DNA of 64,000 nt, taken from assembly GCA_019120125.1 (NCBI GenBank), contig DWVR01000057.1:1-64000 (forward strand), in the 5' to 3' direction. The stretch is from Candidatus Phocaeicola excrementigallinarum (GTDB lineage Bacteria; Bacteroidota; Bacteroidia; Bacteroidales; Bacteroidaceae). Of the stretch, positions 43,117-52,463 are shown one piece after another. The position numbers and the translations under genes are program-made. Below the pieces are notes generated by a model, which worked only from the letters and a program-made list of their open reading frames with translations, did no database searches and was not told where the DNA came from. The stretch's first letter is position 1, and the number at the start of each line of letters is the position of its first letter.

Positions 43117-44382
43117 TTAACTGTTTTTTTCATGTCTATACTTGAATATCAGCGAAAAGGCCACCGCCACCACCAACGCGTATGCCGCAAAGATGAACCA
43201 GGCCTTGCTCCACCCTTCCACCTGTGGGAGGGCGGAATTGAAATCCACGAACCTGTTCACCACCCACTGTGCGCCCAACGTACCTACCGTAGCGCCGATG
43301 CCATTGGTCATGATAATGAACAGTCCCTGCGCGCTGGAACGGATTGAAAGATCCGTCTCCTTGTCCACGAACAATGAACCGGACACATTGAAAAAATCGA
43401 ACGCCACGCCATAGACAATCATCGAAAGGATGAACATCCACACTCCGTCACCCGGATTTCCCAGTCCGAACAGACCGAAACGCAACACCCACGCCATCAT
43501 GGCTATCAACATCACGCGCTTTATTCCGAAACGTCCCAAAAAGAAAGGTATCAGCAAGATACAACAGGTCTCGCTGATCTGAGAGAGGGAAATCAACAGA
43601 TTCGCATGCCGTACACCGAATGTGTCCGCATATTCAGGCATGGCGCTGAAACTCGTGATAAACGGATTGGCAAACCCATTGGTTATCTGCAACGATACAC
43701 CCAAGAGCATCGAGAAAATAAAGAATACCGCCATCTTCCGATCCTTGAAAAGCATGAACGCCCGCAATCCCAACGCGCTGGCCAACGACCTGTGTCCCTT
43801 TCCGGTATCCCGGCTTACAGGGCACTCAGGCAACGTATTGGCATAGACGGCCAACAACAGGCCCCAAACAGCACACGCGAAAAACTGCATGCAGTTCTGC
43901 TGGAAACCCAAAAGGTCGACCAGCCACATGGAACAGATAAAACCGATTGTGCCGAACGTACGGATAGGAGGAAAAGCCTTAATAGTCTCCTGTCCAGCTT
44001 TCTCAAGCACCGTATACGCTACCGAATTCGATAATCCCAGTGTCGGCATATAGAATGCCACGCTTGCCGAATAAAAGGCGAACAGAGGAGTAAACTCCAC
44101 GTGGGGACCCATCGTCATCGCGTAATAGCCTCCGCCCGCCATGAACATGGCCGCCAACAGATGACTAAATCCCAGCAGACGCTGGGCAGGCACCCAACGG
44201 TCAGCCACAATACCCAGCACGGCAGGCATGAACAGCGACACAACACCCTGCATCGCATAGAACAGACCTATATGGCCGCCCAGTCCTACCTTCGCCAAAT
44301 ATGTTCCCATTGACGTAAGATACGCTCCCCACACGGCGAACTGCAGGAAGTTCATCACAATCAGTCTGATCTTGATATTCAC
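43117..44382 (-). CDS. MFS nucleoside permease, NupG/XapB type (NHS family)
   Basis: Twelve-helix inner-membrane symporter of 421 residues. 'IKIRLIVMNFLQFAVWGAYLTSMGTYL' and 'GLFYAMQGVVSLFMPAVLGIVADR' are the first helices of the nucleoside:H+ symporter family, and 'KAFPPIRTFGTIGFICSMWLVDLLGFQ' is a later signature. Start codon is GTG at 44382, giving the family N-terminus; the next ATG would cut into TM1. It is predicted to import nucleosides. It sits in the same orientation as the SLBB exporter gene, 13 bp away. Confidence 0.88.
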   Translation of the reverse strand: MNIKIRLIVMNFLQFAVWGAYLTSMGTYLAKVGLGGHIGLFYAMQGVVSLFMPAVLGIVADRWVPAQRLLGFSHLLAAMFMAGGGYYAMTMGPHVEFTPLFAFYSASVAFYMPTLGLSNSVAYTVLEKAGQETIKAFPPIRTFGTIGFICSMWLVDLLGFQQNCMQFFACAVWGLLLAVYANTLPECPVSRDTGKGHRSLASALGLRAFMLFKDRKMAVFFIFSMLLGVSLQITNGFANPFITSFSAMPEYADTFGVRHANLLISLSQISETCCILLIPFFLGRFGIKRVMLIAMMAWVLRFGLFGLGNPGDGVWMFILSMIVYGVAFDFFNVSGSLFVDKETDLSIRSSAQGLFIIMTNGIGATVGTLGAQWVVNRFVDFNSALPQVEGWSKAWFIFAAYALVVAVAFSLIFKYRHEKNS

Positions 44383-44395
44383 GACCGTATCGTTT

Positions 44396-46996
44396 TTAGT
44401 TCTTCATCAATGCCACTATGGAAGTGATCATCGTGGCGAGTGAAGCGAACGAGGAAGCTCCCGACATCAATGTCGCAAAGTTGAAGTTCCGTTTCTTGCT
44501 CGGCACTACAATCTCGCATCCCGGCTCTATCTGGTCTTTTCCGCCTCCCTTTACCTTGGCCACTTGCCCGTTCATGTAAATGATGAACTTCTGACGTTTC
44601 TTCGCATTATTCGAATATCCACCGGCCTGGCTCAGATAATAGTCCACTCCTTTTCCTTTTATATAGGATACGGTGTTCGGCAACATCACCGCACCGTTGA
44701 TCTTCACTGTATTATTGTATTCCGGCACCCGGATGGTATCCCCCGCACGGAGTACAATATCGGCATCGCTTCCCGGATTAGCCAACGCCTTTTCCAGATC
44801 GATACCTACCGTAAACGTACTGTCCACTTTCAGGTCGAGCGCGCTGATCTCCTCCGTACCCAACTCTTTGCGGATCATTCGGATCACATCTTCCATACGC
44901 TTCAGCTCCTCGCTGTTGGCCACGCGGATCAGCTTCGCTCCTCTTACATAAGCAAAACTGTTCACACCGCCCGCACGGGTGATGATGCTGCTCAGACGCT
45001 CGCTTTTCGTATTCAAGGCATACTGGCCGTCGAAAAGTACCTCACCTTGTACCGTAACATTTTTCTGCTCGCTGAAGCTCGGACTACGGCGCACATACAC
45101 CTGATCATACGGTTCAAGGGTGAATCCCGGCTGGCCATCGATCACAAAACCGTTTTTCAACTGGAATGTGAAGTTCTGGCCCACCGTAGGAGTCTCCTCC
45201 GTACTTTTCGGATCGCGGATGCGACGTGAAATATCCACCCTCGCGATAGAGGCCGATTCTTTCAGACCGCCGGCCGTAATCACCAGGTCTTCCAGACACA
45301 TGTTCTCCGCATAAGTGTATTCTCCGGGCTGATTCACCTCCCCGAATATCTTCACCGTTCCCAGATCCTTCAGGTCATGGATACTCGGAACGTACAATAT
45401 ATCATTCTTCTGCAACGGCATGTCCGGACTGGTCCCGTCCAGAATGCCTTTGATGTCCACCGAAATCACCTCTTTCGTCAGATTCTCACGCTCACGGTAG
45501 AGTACGGCCCTCGAAAGGAACGCGTCGCCAAGCAGACCGTCGGCCTTCTCCACCAGCTGGCGCACCGTGTTCAACGAACCGCTCAGCTCGTAAACGCCCG
45601 GATGATAAAGGGCACCGCGCACTTCCAGACGGTTGGAGAAACGGTCCAGAATGGAATCCACGGTCACCACATCTCCGTCCATGGTCTTGAACGCCGAGAA
45701 GTCCAGCTCATCCACCGTCGCCACCGAATACTCCCGGCCGTTCTTACGCTGCACGCTCACCGACTTCTTATAGGCATCGGCCATAAATCCGCCCGCATAA
45801 TCCAGTAGGGCCGCCATCGTCTCACCGTCCTTCATCTCATAGAACATCGGACGCTTCACTTTTCCCGTGATTTTCACCAACTCGTCATACGCCGGTACAA
45901 TCACCACATCCCCGTCCTGCAGACGGATATCATCCTCAATACGCCCGTTCAGGATATAGTCGTACACATCCAGCGAGGCCACCGACTTGCCGGCCCTCGA
46001 CACCCTTACGTTACGCAGACTACCTATATCACTCACTCCGCCCGACGCATACAATGCGTGGAACACGGTAGAGAACGATGAGAGCACGTACGATCCCGGG
46101 GCCCGCACCTCGCCCATCACGTTCACCTGGATGGTGCGGATATTCCCAAGCGTTACCTGTATGTTGTTCGCCGAATCAGCATAAATCGTTTTCAACTGCT
46201 CCTTGAGCACCTTACGCGCTTCATCGACGGTCATGTTGTTCAAATACACCGGACCCAGGTTCGGAATGTTCACATACCCATCAGGCGAGACTTCCTCACG
46301 GATAGTGGTCTGGCTGGCTCCCCAGATATCTATAATCACTTCATCGCCAGGGCCCAGACAATAGTTGGCCGGAGTGGCCACATTGTTGTTCGGCTCGAAG
46401 GTCAGATTCTCGATATTGAAGATATTGCGTCCGAACACCTGATTTTCCGGATCCTCTTCCTTCTCCTCATCCTCTTCATCCTCATAATCCTCGCCTTTCA
46501 GCAACTTCTCCAGTTCAATGCGCTTTCTTTTCGACTCCCGCATCTCTTTCGACATGAGATACTCATCAGAACGTTCGACCTTCTCATTTTTTTTCGCCTC
46601 TTTCTTTTTCTGATAGTTGTCAAGGCTCTTGCTCTTGAGCAGGTCATTATTCTCCGGAGTGTCATCCTTCTTCTTATTCACTTCTCTGCTCCGGGAGTCA
46701 GGCGACTTCTGCCCATTCATCAGGCCCTGGCCCACCATACCGTTGGGATACATTCCGCCGCCCATAGACGACTGCATCTGCGAATACACGTCGCGCGCCT
46801 TAAGCAACTGTTCCTGGGTAGCCCCCATGTTCTGTAGTTCAAGCACAATGGTTCGTTCGTCCTTTCCCTGCTGCAACCCCTGTTGCACGTACTGGTTCAC
46901 TTGAGTGTCGGTCAACTGCATCTGCGCCATCATGTCCACGGCACCACATGTCAACAAGCAAAAAACAAGTCCGATGAGCTTTCTTCTCATATTCAT
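44396..46996 (-). CDS. SLBB-domain polysaccharide export protein (Wza-like, large)
   Basis: Outer-membrane polysaccharide exporter-type protein of 866 residues. It has a signal peptide (1-24) and a linker with a strongly acidic tract (about 168-182, 'EDYEDEEDEEKEED') that is flanked by Lys-rich stretches. A Poly_export domain (about 210-290, 'LGPGDEVIIDIWGASQTTIREEVSPDGYVNIPNLGPV') follows, then several SLBB repeats ('VMGEVRAPGSYVLSS', 'KIFGEVNQPGEYTYAENM', 'TVQGEVLFDGQYALNT', 'KINGAVMLPNTVSYI'). The C-terminus has one hydrophobic helix ('SFASLATMITSIVALM'). It lies 37 kb from the capsule genes at the left edge and no other export gene is beside it. Confidence 0.9.
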   Translation of the reverse strand: MNMRRKLIGLVFCLLTCGAVDMMAQMQLTDTQVNQYVQQGLQQGKDERTIVLELQNMGATQEQLLKARDVYSQMQSSMGGGMYPNGMVGQGLMNGQKSPDSRSREVNKKKDDTPENNDLLKSKSLDNYQKKKEAKKNEKVERSDEYLMSKEMRESKRKRIELEKLLKGEDYEDEEDEEKEEDPENQVFGRNIFNIENLTFEPNNNVATPANYCLGPGDEVIIDIWGASQTTIREEVSPDGYVNIPNLGPVYLNNMTVDEARKVLKEQLKTIYADSANNIQVTLGNIRTIQVNVMGEVRAPGSYVLSSFSTVFHALYASGGVSDIGSLRNVRVSRAGKSVASLDVYDYILNGRIEDDIRLQDGDVVIVPAYDELVKITGKVKRPMFYEMKDGETMAALLDYAGGFMADAYKKSVSVQRKNGREYSVATVDELDFSAFKTMDGDVVTVDSILDRFSNRLEVRGALYHPGVYELSGSLNTVRQLVEKADGLLGDAFLSRAVLYRERENLTKEVISVDIKGILDGTSPDMPLQKNDILYVPSIHDLKDLGTVKIFGEVNQPGEYTYAENMCLEDLVITAGGLKESASIARVDISRRIRDPKSTEETPTVGQNFTFQLKNGFVIDGQPGFTLEPYDQVYVRRSPSFSEQKNVTVQGEVLFDGQYALNTKSERLSSIITRAGGVNSFAYVRGAKLIRVANSEELKRMEDVIRMIRKELGTEEISALDLKVDSTFTVGIDLEKALANPGSDADIVLRAGDTIRVPEYNNTVKINGAVMLPNTVSYIKGKGVDYYLSQAGGYSNNAKKRQKFIIYMNGQVAKVKGGGKDQIEPGCEIVVPSKKRNFNFATLMSGASSFASLATMITSIVALMKN

Positions 46997-47049
46997 TTCT
47001 GTAAACGGTTACTTTTAATGAGTTTCATATTTTTACTCTAAATTACTTG

Positions 47050-47057
47050 CAAAGATA
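47050..47057 (-). promoter_or_regulatory. Predicted -7 box of the SLBB exporter gene
   Basis: TATCTTTG on the minus strand matches TAnnTTTG, 54 nt before the ATG at 46996. Confidence 0.5.
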
Positions 47058-47272
47058 ATATTTTCCGCCGAATCCGGAAACTGTTTTAAAGGCTGTTTTG
47101 ATTTTTCCAGAAAAATTCCGGCAGAATACACAGAATTTTCCTGGAAGAAATGCCTGCCAGACCAACACAAAACCACAACCAACCGCCATTATCTCCAATT
47201 TTCAGGAGATTTGCTTGCTCGTTCCGCAAAAAACAACGTCCTTTGCAGGCGCAAACTACATACGAAGGTATT

Positions 47273-48280
47273 ATGGCAGACAATTATATCGAAAAACAAT
47301 ACGAAACTTACGAGGCGCGGAAAGCAGCCTGGGAAAAGGAGAACAGATACAAACGGAAAAAGACGGCCGGGCAAACTAGTTCTGCCAACCGTCCGTGTGA
47401 ACGCCTGTTCCACGACCACGGAAAAAAGATTGTGGCCATCCATGACCTTTCCGGCGTGGGGCGCGTGTCGCTCATGGCGGTCATCCCCATCCTCACGTCG
47501 ATGGGCCTGCAGGTGTGTCCGCTCCCCACGGCCATCCTTTCCAACCACACGCAATATCCGGTCTACTCTTTCCTCGACCTGACCGAAGAGATGAAACGCA
47601 TCATCTCCAAATGGGAAGAACTGAACTTCCGCTTCGACGCCTTCTATTCGGGCTATCTGGGTTCGCCCCAGCAGGCGCAGATTGTGGAAGGCTTCATCCG
47701 GAAATTCCGACGCCCCACCGACTTGGTAGTGGTGGACCCCGTCATGGGAGACAACGGAAACCTTTACAAGGGCATAACCGAGGACATGGTGACGGAAATG
47801 AAAAAGCTGATCTGCCTGGCCGACATCATCACACCGAACATGACGGAGCTTTTCCGCCTCCTCGACATGCCTTTCCAAGAAAGCCTGACCGACGCGGAGC
47901 TGAAAGCCGCGCTCAAAGCCTTGTCGGACAAGGGGCCGAGCATCGTCATCGTAACCAGCGTACCGGTAAAGGATGACCCTCATTCCACGTCAGTATATGC
48001 CTACAACCGCTTCGGAAACCGTTACTGGAAAGTAACCTGCCCCTATCTTCCGGCCCACTATCCGGGCACGGGCGACACGTTCACAAGCGTCATCACCGGC
48101 TCACTCATGCAGGGCGACAGCCTGCCCATCGCACTCGACCGGGCCACGCAGTTCATCCTGCAGGGCATACGCGCCACTTTCGGCTACGAGTACGACAACA
48201 TGGAGGGAATCATGCTCGAAAAAGTGCTCCACAACCTCGACATGCCCATTCAGGTGAGCAGCTACGAGCTGGTGGAATGA
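47273..48280 (+). CDS. Pyridoxal/pyridoxamine kinase (PdxK/PdxY-like) with N-terminal extension
   Basis: Ribokinase-fold enzyme predicted to phosphorylate B6 vitamers for PLP salvage. The kinase part starts near residue 50 with 'KKIVAIHDLSGVGRVSLMAVIPILTSMGLQVCPLPTAILSNHT'. The anion hole and base are in 'YLPAHYPGTGDTFTSVITGSLMQG', which has the catalytic GTGD Asp. Residues about 1-45 ('MADNYIEKQYETYEARKAAWEKENRYKRKK' in parts) form a charged helical extension not needed for catalysis. I recall similar 'DNYLEKRxEDYE' tails at the ends of unrelated enzymes. A longer frame opens at 47150 but lacks such a start. Confidence 0.82.
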   Translation: MADNYIEKQYETYEARKAAWEKENRYKRKKTAGQTSSANRPCERLFHDHGKKIVAIHDLSGVGRVSLMAVIPILTSMGLQVCPLPTAILSNHTQYPVYSFLDLTEEMKRIISKWEELNFRFDAFYSGYLGSPQQAQIVEGFIRKFRRPTDLVVVDPVMGDNGNLYKGITEDMVTEMKKLICLADIITPNMTELFRLLDMPFQESLTDAELKAALKALSDKGPSIVIVTSVPVKDDPHSTSVYAYNRFGNRYWKVTCPYLPAHYPGTGDTFTSVITGSLMQGDSLPIALDRATQFILQGIRATFGYEYDNMEGIMLEKVLHNLDMPIQVSSYELVE

Positions 48281-48378
48281 CAAAAGCCCTGCTTTCGGAA
48301 CATTTTTCGCTCCTTTCCGACAAACGAAATCCGGTTTTTTCTCACCACCTTTGCAAAAAGAAAACAAACCGGACTTAT

Positions 48379-49197
48379 ATGAGCATGAACCACATCCCAC
48401 ATATACCGACCCTTCTCTTCGCCGGAATGCTGATACTGACGGGATGCGACATGATTGAATACCACCCCTACGACATGGACATCGACGGAGAGACGGACAT
48501 CAATGCCACGAACATCCGCCACATCGAATCCGCACTTGAAGGGCGGAAGGAGATTGCCTTCGCCGTGATAAGCGACACGCAACGGTGGTATGACGAGACG
48601 GAGGATGCAGTGGAAGCAATCAACGCGCGCAAAGACATCGACTTCGTGGTGCATACGGGCGACCTGTCGGACTTCGGGCTGAAGCTGGAGTTCGAGAAGC
48701 AGCGTGACATACTGAACCGTCTGGACGTGCCTTATGTGTGCCTGCTGGGGAACCATGACTGTCTGGCCACGGGCGAGGAAGTGTTCCATCGCATTTTCGG
48801 TGAGGAGAACTTTGCGTTCACGGCCGGCAACGTACGCTTTGTCTGCCTTAACACCAACGCATTGGAATACAATTATACCACGGCCGTACCCGACTTCAGC
48901 TATCTGAAAACGGAACTCGAGACAATCCCTCCACAGGCAGAAAAGACAGTGGTGGCCATGCACGCCGGCCCGTTCTCCGAGCAGTTCAACAACAACGTGG
49001 CTTATTTCTTCGAGGAAACCATCAAACGTTTCCCCGACCTGCAGTTCTGCATCTATGGCCACGGGCACAGCGTGGAGGTCAACGAATTCTTCGACGACGG
49101 CATCCTTTATTACGAGTGCGCCTCGGCCAAGAAACGTTCCTATCTCCATTTCACTCTCAACGACAACGGATATACTTATGAAGCGATTAATTATTAA
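48379..49197 (+). CDS. Metallophosphoesterase lipoprotein
   Basis: Calcineurin-like phosphoesterase, 272 residues from the ATG at 48379. The lipobox 'ILTGC' indicates export. Metal-site motifs are 'AVISDTQ' (Asp with Gln where many have His), 'VVHTGDLSDFG', 'LLGNHDCL', 'VVAMHAGPF' and 'YGHGHSVEV'. The substrate is not predictable. A longer frame opens 34 codons earlier, overlapping the kinase gene, but has no signal sequence. A candidate -7 box (CACCTTTG, 48346-48353) is one base off consensus. Its last 20 bp overlap the next gene. Confidence 0.85.
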   Translation: MSMNHIPHIPTLLFAGMLILTGCDMIEYHPYDMDIDGETDINATNIRHIESALEGRKEIAFAVISDTQRWYDETEDAVEAINARKDIDFVVHTGDLSDFGLKLEFEKQRDILNRLDVPYVCLLGNHDCLATGEEVFHRIFGEENFAFTAGNVRFVCLNTNALEYNYTTAVPDFSYLKTELETIPPQAEKTVVAMHAGPFSEQFNNNVAYFFEETIKRFPDLQFCIYGHGHSVEVNEFFDDGILYYECASAKKRSYLHFTLNDNGYTYEAINY

Positions 49198-49858
49198 GAT
49201 ATTCCTTCTGCTTGGCATTCTGCTGGCCTTGCCCGGATCCGCATCTGCCCTCCCCTCCGACTCGACCGGCACGGAGACTTCTGCCTGCCGGACAAGACGC
49301 TGGGACAAGCGTGTACATCTGAAATACAAGCGTTGGGAGCGCCTGAAGCCTACGCACGTCAAATTGCAATACGCCGGTGGGATGGGCATGTTTTCCGTAG
49401 GTGCCGGATGGGACTATGGCAAGCGGTGCCAGTGGGAGACCGACTTCCTGTGGGGATTCCTCCCGAAGCGGTACGGCGCGGGACGCACACGCTCCACATT
49501 CACCGTGAAGCAGAACTACATCCCGTGGAGCGTCAGCATCGACAACTGCTGGGCCGTGGAACCGTTCTATTGCGGCCTGTATCTGACCACCATCACGGGC
49601 GACGAGTTCTGGAAAAAGGAACCGGGACGCTATCCGAACAAATATTATAACTTCAGCACGAAAATCCGCCCGTACCTCTTCATCGGTCAGCGGTTCGGGG
49701 TCAGCCCGGGCCACGACCTTGTCCGCAACATCTCCGTTTTTTACGAGGTGAGCACCTGCGAGCTGTATCTCATCAGCAAGTTCACCAACCGCAGCCTCAG
49801 CATGAAAGACATCTTGCGCTTCTCTTTCGGAGTGAAAGTGCAGATGTTCAGGGACTGA
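49178..49858 (+). CDS. Putative outer-membrane beta-barrel protein
   Basis: 226 residues from the ATG at 49178, with a signal peptide (1-23, 'IFLLLGILLALPGSASA'). The mature chain is rich in aromatic and alternating residues ('VKLQYAGGMGMFSVGAGWDYG', 'YCGLYLTTITGD', 'ISVFYEVSTCELYLISKFTN') and ends with a strand-like 'LRFSFGVKVQMFRD', which fits a small outer-membrane barrel. I do not recognise a named family. It overlaps the phosphoesterase stop by 20 bp, so translation is coupled, and the two may act together at the envelope. Confidence 0.65.
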   Translation: MKRLIIKIFLLLGILLALPGSASALPSDSTGTETSACRTRRWDKRVHLKYKRWERLKPTHVKLQYAGGMGMFSVGAGWDYGKRCQWETDFLWGFLPKRYGAGRTRSTFTVKQNYIPWSVSIDNCWAVEPFYCGLYLTTITGDEFWKKEPGRYPNKYYNFSTKIRPYLFIGQRFGVSPGHDLVRNISVFYEVSTCELYLISKFTNRSLSMKDILRFSFGVKVQMFRD

Positions 49859-49865
49859 AAAAACG

Positions 49866-49931
49866 TCCAGGCACTACGTTACAATCATATCCGGACATGA
49901 GAGACAGGAACATTCGTCCGCCTGGATTTTT
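49866..49931 (+). terminator. Probable terminator before the C1 peptidase gene
   Basis: TCCAGGC (49866-49872) and GCCTGGA (49920-49926) enclose an inner CGGAC/GTCCG pair and are followed by TTTTTCATTTT. The loop is long, so confidence is moderate. Confidence 0.45.
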
Positions 49932-49950
49932 CATTTTGCCCTGAAAAGAT

Positions 49951-49958
49951 TATTTTTG
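49951..49958 (+). promoter_or_regulatory. Predicted -7 box of the C1 peptidase gene
   Basis: TATTTTTG matches TAnnTTTG, 29 nt before the ATG. Confidence 0.5.
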
Positions 49959-49987
49959 CAGACAGAATAACAAAAACGACTGAAAAC

Positions 49988-51400
49988 ATGAATACAAAGA
50001 CTTTCATCTTCTCGGGCCTGATGCTGGCCGCCCTGTCTCTGCCGGCCACCGCCCGGAACAACGACGGAGGCATATCGCAGGATATGCTCGAACAGATCAG
50101 ACAGAACCAGCCCCACACGCCTGCCAACCGGGCCTTACTGAATGCCATCGCGGCCAACAGTATTGACGCACTGGCCGTGAACCATGCCAACAAAGGACCC
50201 GTCGACACCTACTTCAACGTAGAGACTCCCTCACAGAACATCACCGACCAACAGCAGAGCGGACGCTGCTGGATGTTCAGCGGATTCAATGTGCTGCGCT
50301 CCGATTTCGCACGCCGCACGGACTCGCTCACCGTAAACCTGTCGCATGCCTACCTGTTCTTCTGGGACCAGCTGGAAAAAGCCAACCTGTTCCTGCAGGG
50401 CGTAACCGACTGTGCCGACAAGCCGATGGATAACGAGCGCGTGCGTTTCTTTTTCATGAATCCCGTAGGCGACGGAGGAACCTATTGCGGAGTGGCCGAC
50501 CTGGTGTCGAAATACGGCCTCGTACCGGCCGAGACGATGCCGGAAACTTTCTCCAGCGACAATACCTCAAGAATCACCGGTCTGATGAAATCAAAACTCC
50601 GTGAGTACGGCCTGCAACTACGTGCAATGGTGGCCGACGGAAAAACGGAAGCCGACATCAAGGCCGAAAAGACAAAGATGTTAGCCACAATCTACCACAT
50701 GCTGACTCTTGCCATAGGTGAACCACCGACAGAATTCACCTACGCGTTCAAGAACGCCCAAGGACACGCCGTCACCGAAACAAGAACCTACAATCCGATG
50801 ACCTTCGCGGGAGAGATTCTCGGCGACAAGCCGGTGAAAGGCTCATTCATCATGGTGATGAACGACCCGCGCCGCGAATACTACAAGACATACGAAGTGG
50901 AGTATGACCGCCACACTTACGACGGCACGAACTGGAAATACCTCAATCTACCGATGGAAGACATCGCACAGCTGGCCATCGCCTCGCTGAAAGACGGACA
51001 CAAGATGTACAGCTCATACGATGTGGGCAAGTTCCTCGACCGCAAACGGGGCTACTGCGACATACGTAACTACGACTACGGCTCACTCTTCGGCACCACG
51101 TTCGGCATGGACAAGGCCCAGCGCATCATGACCTACGACAGCGGCTCCACACACGCCATGACGCTCACGGCAGTCAATCTGGACAAGGACGGCAAACCGC
51201 TGATGTGGAAGGTGGAAAACAGCTGGGGAGCGGAATTCGGCCAGCAAGGTTGCCTGATCATGACCAACGAATGGTTCAACGAATACATGTTCCGCCTTGT
51301 GGTGGACAAGAAATACGTCCCTGCCAAAATGCTGAAGCAGTACGAACAGAAACCGGTGACAGTGATGCCGGAAGACCCTCTGTTCCTGCCCGACGAATAA
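49988..51400 (+). CDS. Aminopeptidase C-like papain-family (C1B) peptidase, exported
   Basis: Bleomycin-hydrolase/PepC-type cysteine aminopeptidase of 470 residues, with a signal peptide (1-22, 'GLMLAALSLPATA'), so the enzyme is periplasmic rather than cytoplasmic. Catalytic residues are visible: Cys in 'QQSGRCWMFSGFNVLR' (about residue 94), His in 'GSTHAMTLTAV' and Asn in 'WKVENSWGAEFGQQG'. 'NLSHAYLFFWDQLEKAN' is a family block. Predicted role is trimming of peptides. A TPP riboswitch begins soon after its stop. Confidence 0.92.
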   Translation: MNTKTFIFSGLMLAALSLPATARNNDGGISQDMLEQIRQNQPHTPANRALLNAIAANSIDALAVNHANKGPVDTYFNVETPSQNITDQQQSGRCWMFSGFNVLRSDFARRTDSLTVNLSHAYLFFWDQLEKANLFLQGVTDCADKPMDNERVRFFFMNPVGDGGTYCGVADLVSKYGLVPAETMPETFSSDNTSRITGLMKSKLREYGLQLRAMVADGKTEADIKAEKTKMLATIYHMLTLAIGEPPTEFTYAFKNAQGHAVTETRTYNPMTFAGEILGDKPVKGSFIMVMNDPRREYYKTYEVEYDRHTYDGTNWKYLNLPMEDIAQLAIASLKDGHKMYSSYDVGKFLDRKRGYCDIRNYDYGSLFGTTFGMDKAQRIMTYDSGSTHAMTLTAVNLDKDGKPLMWKVENSWGAEFGQQGCLIMTNEWFNEYMFRLVVDKKYVPAKMLKQYEQKPVTVMPEDPLFLPDE

Positions 51401-51435
51401 CCGCACGGATTTTTCCGTATTTCGTTTTTTATTTC

Positions 51436-51443
51436 TATCTTTG
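51436..51443 (+). promoter_or_regulatory. Predicted -7 promoter box of the thiamine operon
   Basis: TATCTTTG matches TAnnTTTG and lies about 14 nt before the first conserved riboswitch helix, so the transcript would begin with the aptamer. Confidence 0.6.
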
Positions 51444-51456
51444 CCGAAACAAAGAC

Positions 51457-51529
51457 AAAGGGGTGCCCTACCGGACGGGCTGAGATCATACCCTACGAAC
51501 CTGATGCGGTTAATACCGACGAAGGGATT
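51457..51529 (+). promoter_or_regulatory. TPP riboswitch (THI element)
   Basis: Conserved blocks are in order: GGGGTGCC (51460-51467), GGGCTGAGA (51477-51485), ACCCTACGAACCTGATG (51490-51506), then TTAATACCGACGAAGGGA. These form the aptamer that binds thiamine pyrophosphate and shuts down expression. The next gene is thiS, 80 nt downstream, so translation initiation of thiS or transcription of the operon is the likely control point. Confidence 0.93.
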
Positions 51530-51610
51530 GTTCGTTCCGACATGCTTTTTCTCATTCTCCCGTCCCTCTGTATGTCCCCTTTGCGGTATTCACCTCAAAA
51601 CAGACTGATT

Positions 51611-51811
51611 ATGAAAATATTGGTAAACAACAAAGAGACGGAACTGACAGAAGGAAACACCATCGCCGATCTGACACGCCAACTGGAACTCCCGGCCCAG
51701 GGAGTGGCCGTCGCGCTCCACAACCGCATGGTTCCGCGTACGCAATGGGAAGAACAGACACTGAAAGAAGGCGACAGCCTGGTCATCATCAAAGCGGCAT
51801 GTGGAGGATAA
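51611..51811 (+). CDS. thiS: Thiamine sulfur-carrier protein
   Basis: 66-residue ubiquitin-fold carrier ending in Gly-Gly ('IIKAACGG'), which is adenylated by ThiF and carries the sulfur for thiazole. The ATG at 51611 follows the riboswitch; an upstream frame start (51542) lies inside the leader and is rejected. 'VNNKETELTEGNTIADLTRQL' is the standard first half. First gene of the operon, 4 bp before thiE. Confidence 0.95.
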   Translation: MKILVNNKETELTEGNTIADLTRQLELPAQGVAVALHNRMVPRTQWEEQTLKEGDSLVIIKAACGG

Positions 51812-51815
51812 GGCT

Positions 51816-52442
51816 ATGGGACTTCAGTTCATCACACATTTCACAGACAAGTATTCATACTTCGACTCGGCACGCATGGCCCTTGAGGGAGGCTGCCGGT
51901 GGATCCAGCTGCGCATGAAAGACATGCCGACCGACGAAATCGAGCGGACAGCCCTTCTTATCCAACCATTGTGCAGGGAATACGGAGCCACGTTCATCCT
52001 CGACGATCAGGTGGAACTGGCCCAAAAGATTCATGCCGACGGCGTACATCTGGGAAAGAACGACATGCCCATCGCCGAGGCCCGGAAACTGCTGGGGAAG
52101 GATTTCATCATCGGAGGAACGGCCAACACGTTCGAGGATGTGAAAGCCCATTCCGAAGCGGGAGCCGACTACATCGGATGCGGCCCGTTCCGGTTCACCA
52201 CCACCAAGAAGAACCTCAGCCCGATACTGGGTCTGGAAGGTTACCGTCACATCATCACCCGTATGAAAGAAGAGGGAATCCGTTTGCCCGTGGTGGCCAT
52301 CGGAGGAATCACCTGCGATGATATCCCGGCCATCCTGCAGACGGGCGTGTCGGGCATCGCGCTGAGCGGCTCTATCCTCCGTGCGGAGAACCCGGTGGAA
52401 GAAACGCGACGTATCGTGGCACTCACCGGCCGAACAGACTAA
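51816..52442 (+). CDS. thiE: Thiamine phosphate synthase
   Basis: TIM-barrel enzyme that joins HMP-PP and thiazole phosphate to give thiamine phosphate. 'GGCRWIQLRMKD', 'FILDDQVELAQKIHADGVHLGKNDMPIAEAR', 'GADYIGCGPFRFTTTKKN' (TTTK loop) and 'VVAIGGITCDDIPAILQTGVSGIALSGSI' are the active-site blocks. A Shine-Dalgarno-like GGAGG (51803-51807) sits before the ATG at 51816. It has 208 residues. A second ThiE/TenI-like gene ends this operon. Confidence 0.92.
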   Translation: MGLQFITHFTDKYSYFDSARMALEGGCRWIQLRMKDMPTDEIERTALLIQPLCREYGATFILDDQVELAQKIHADGVHLGKNDMPIAEARKLLGKDFIIGGTANTFEDVKAHSEAGADYIGCGPFRFTTTKKNLSPILGLEGYRHIITRMKEEGIRLPVVAIGGITCDDIPAILQTGVSGIALSGSILRAENPVEETRRIVALTGRTD

Positions 52443-52463
52443 AACCCGCTTGCAAATGAACCC

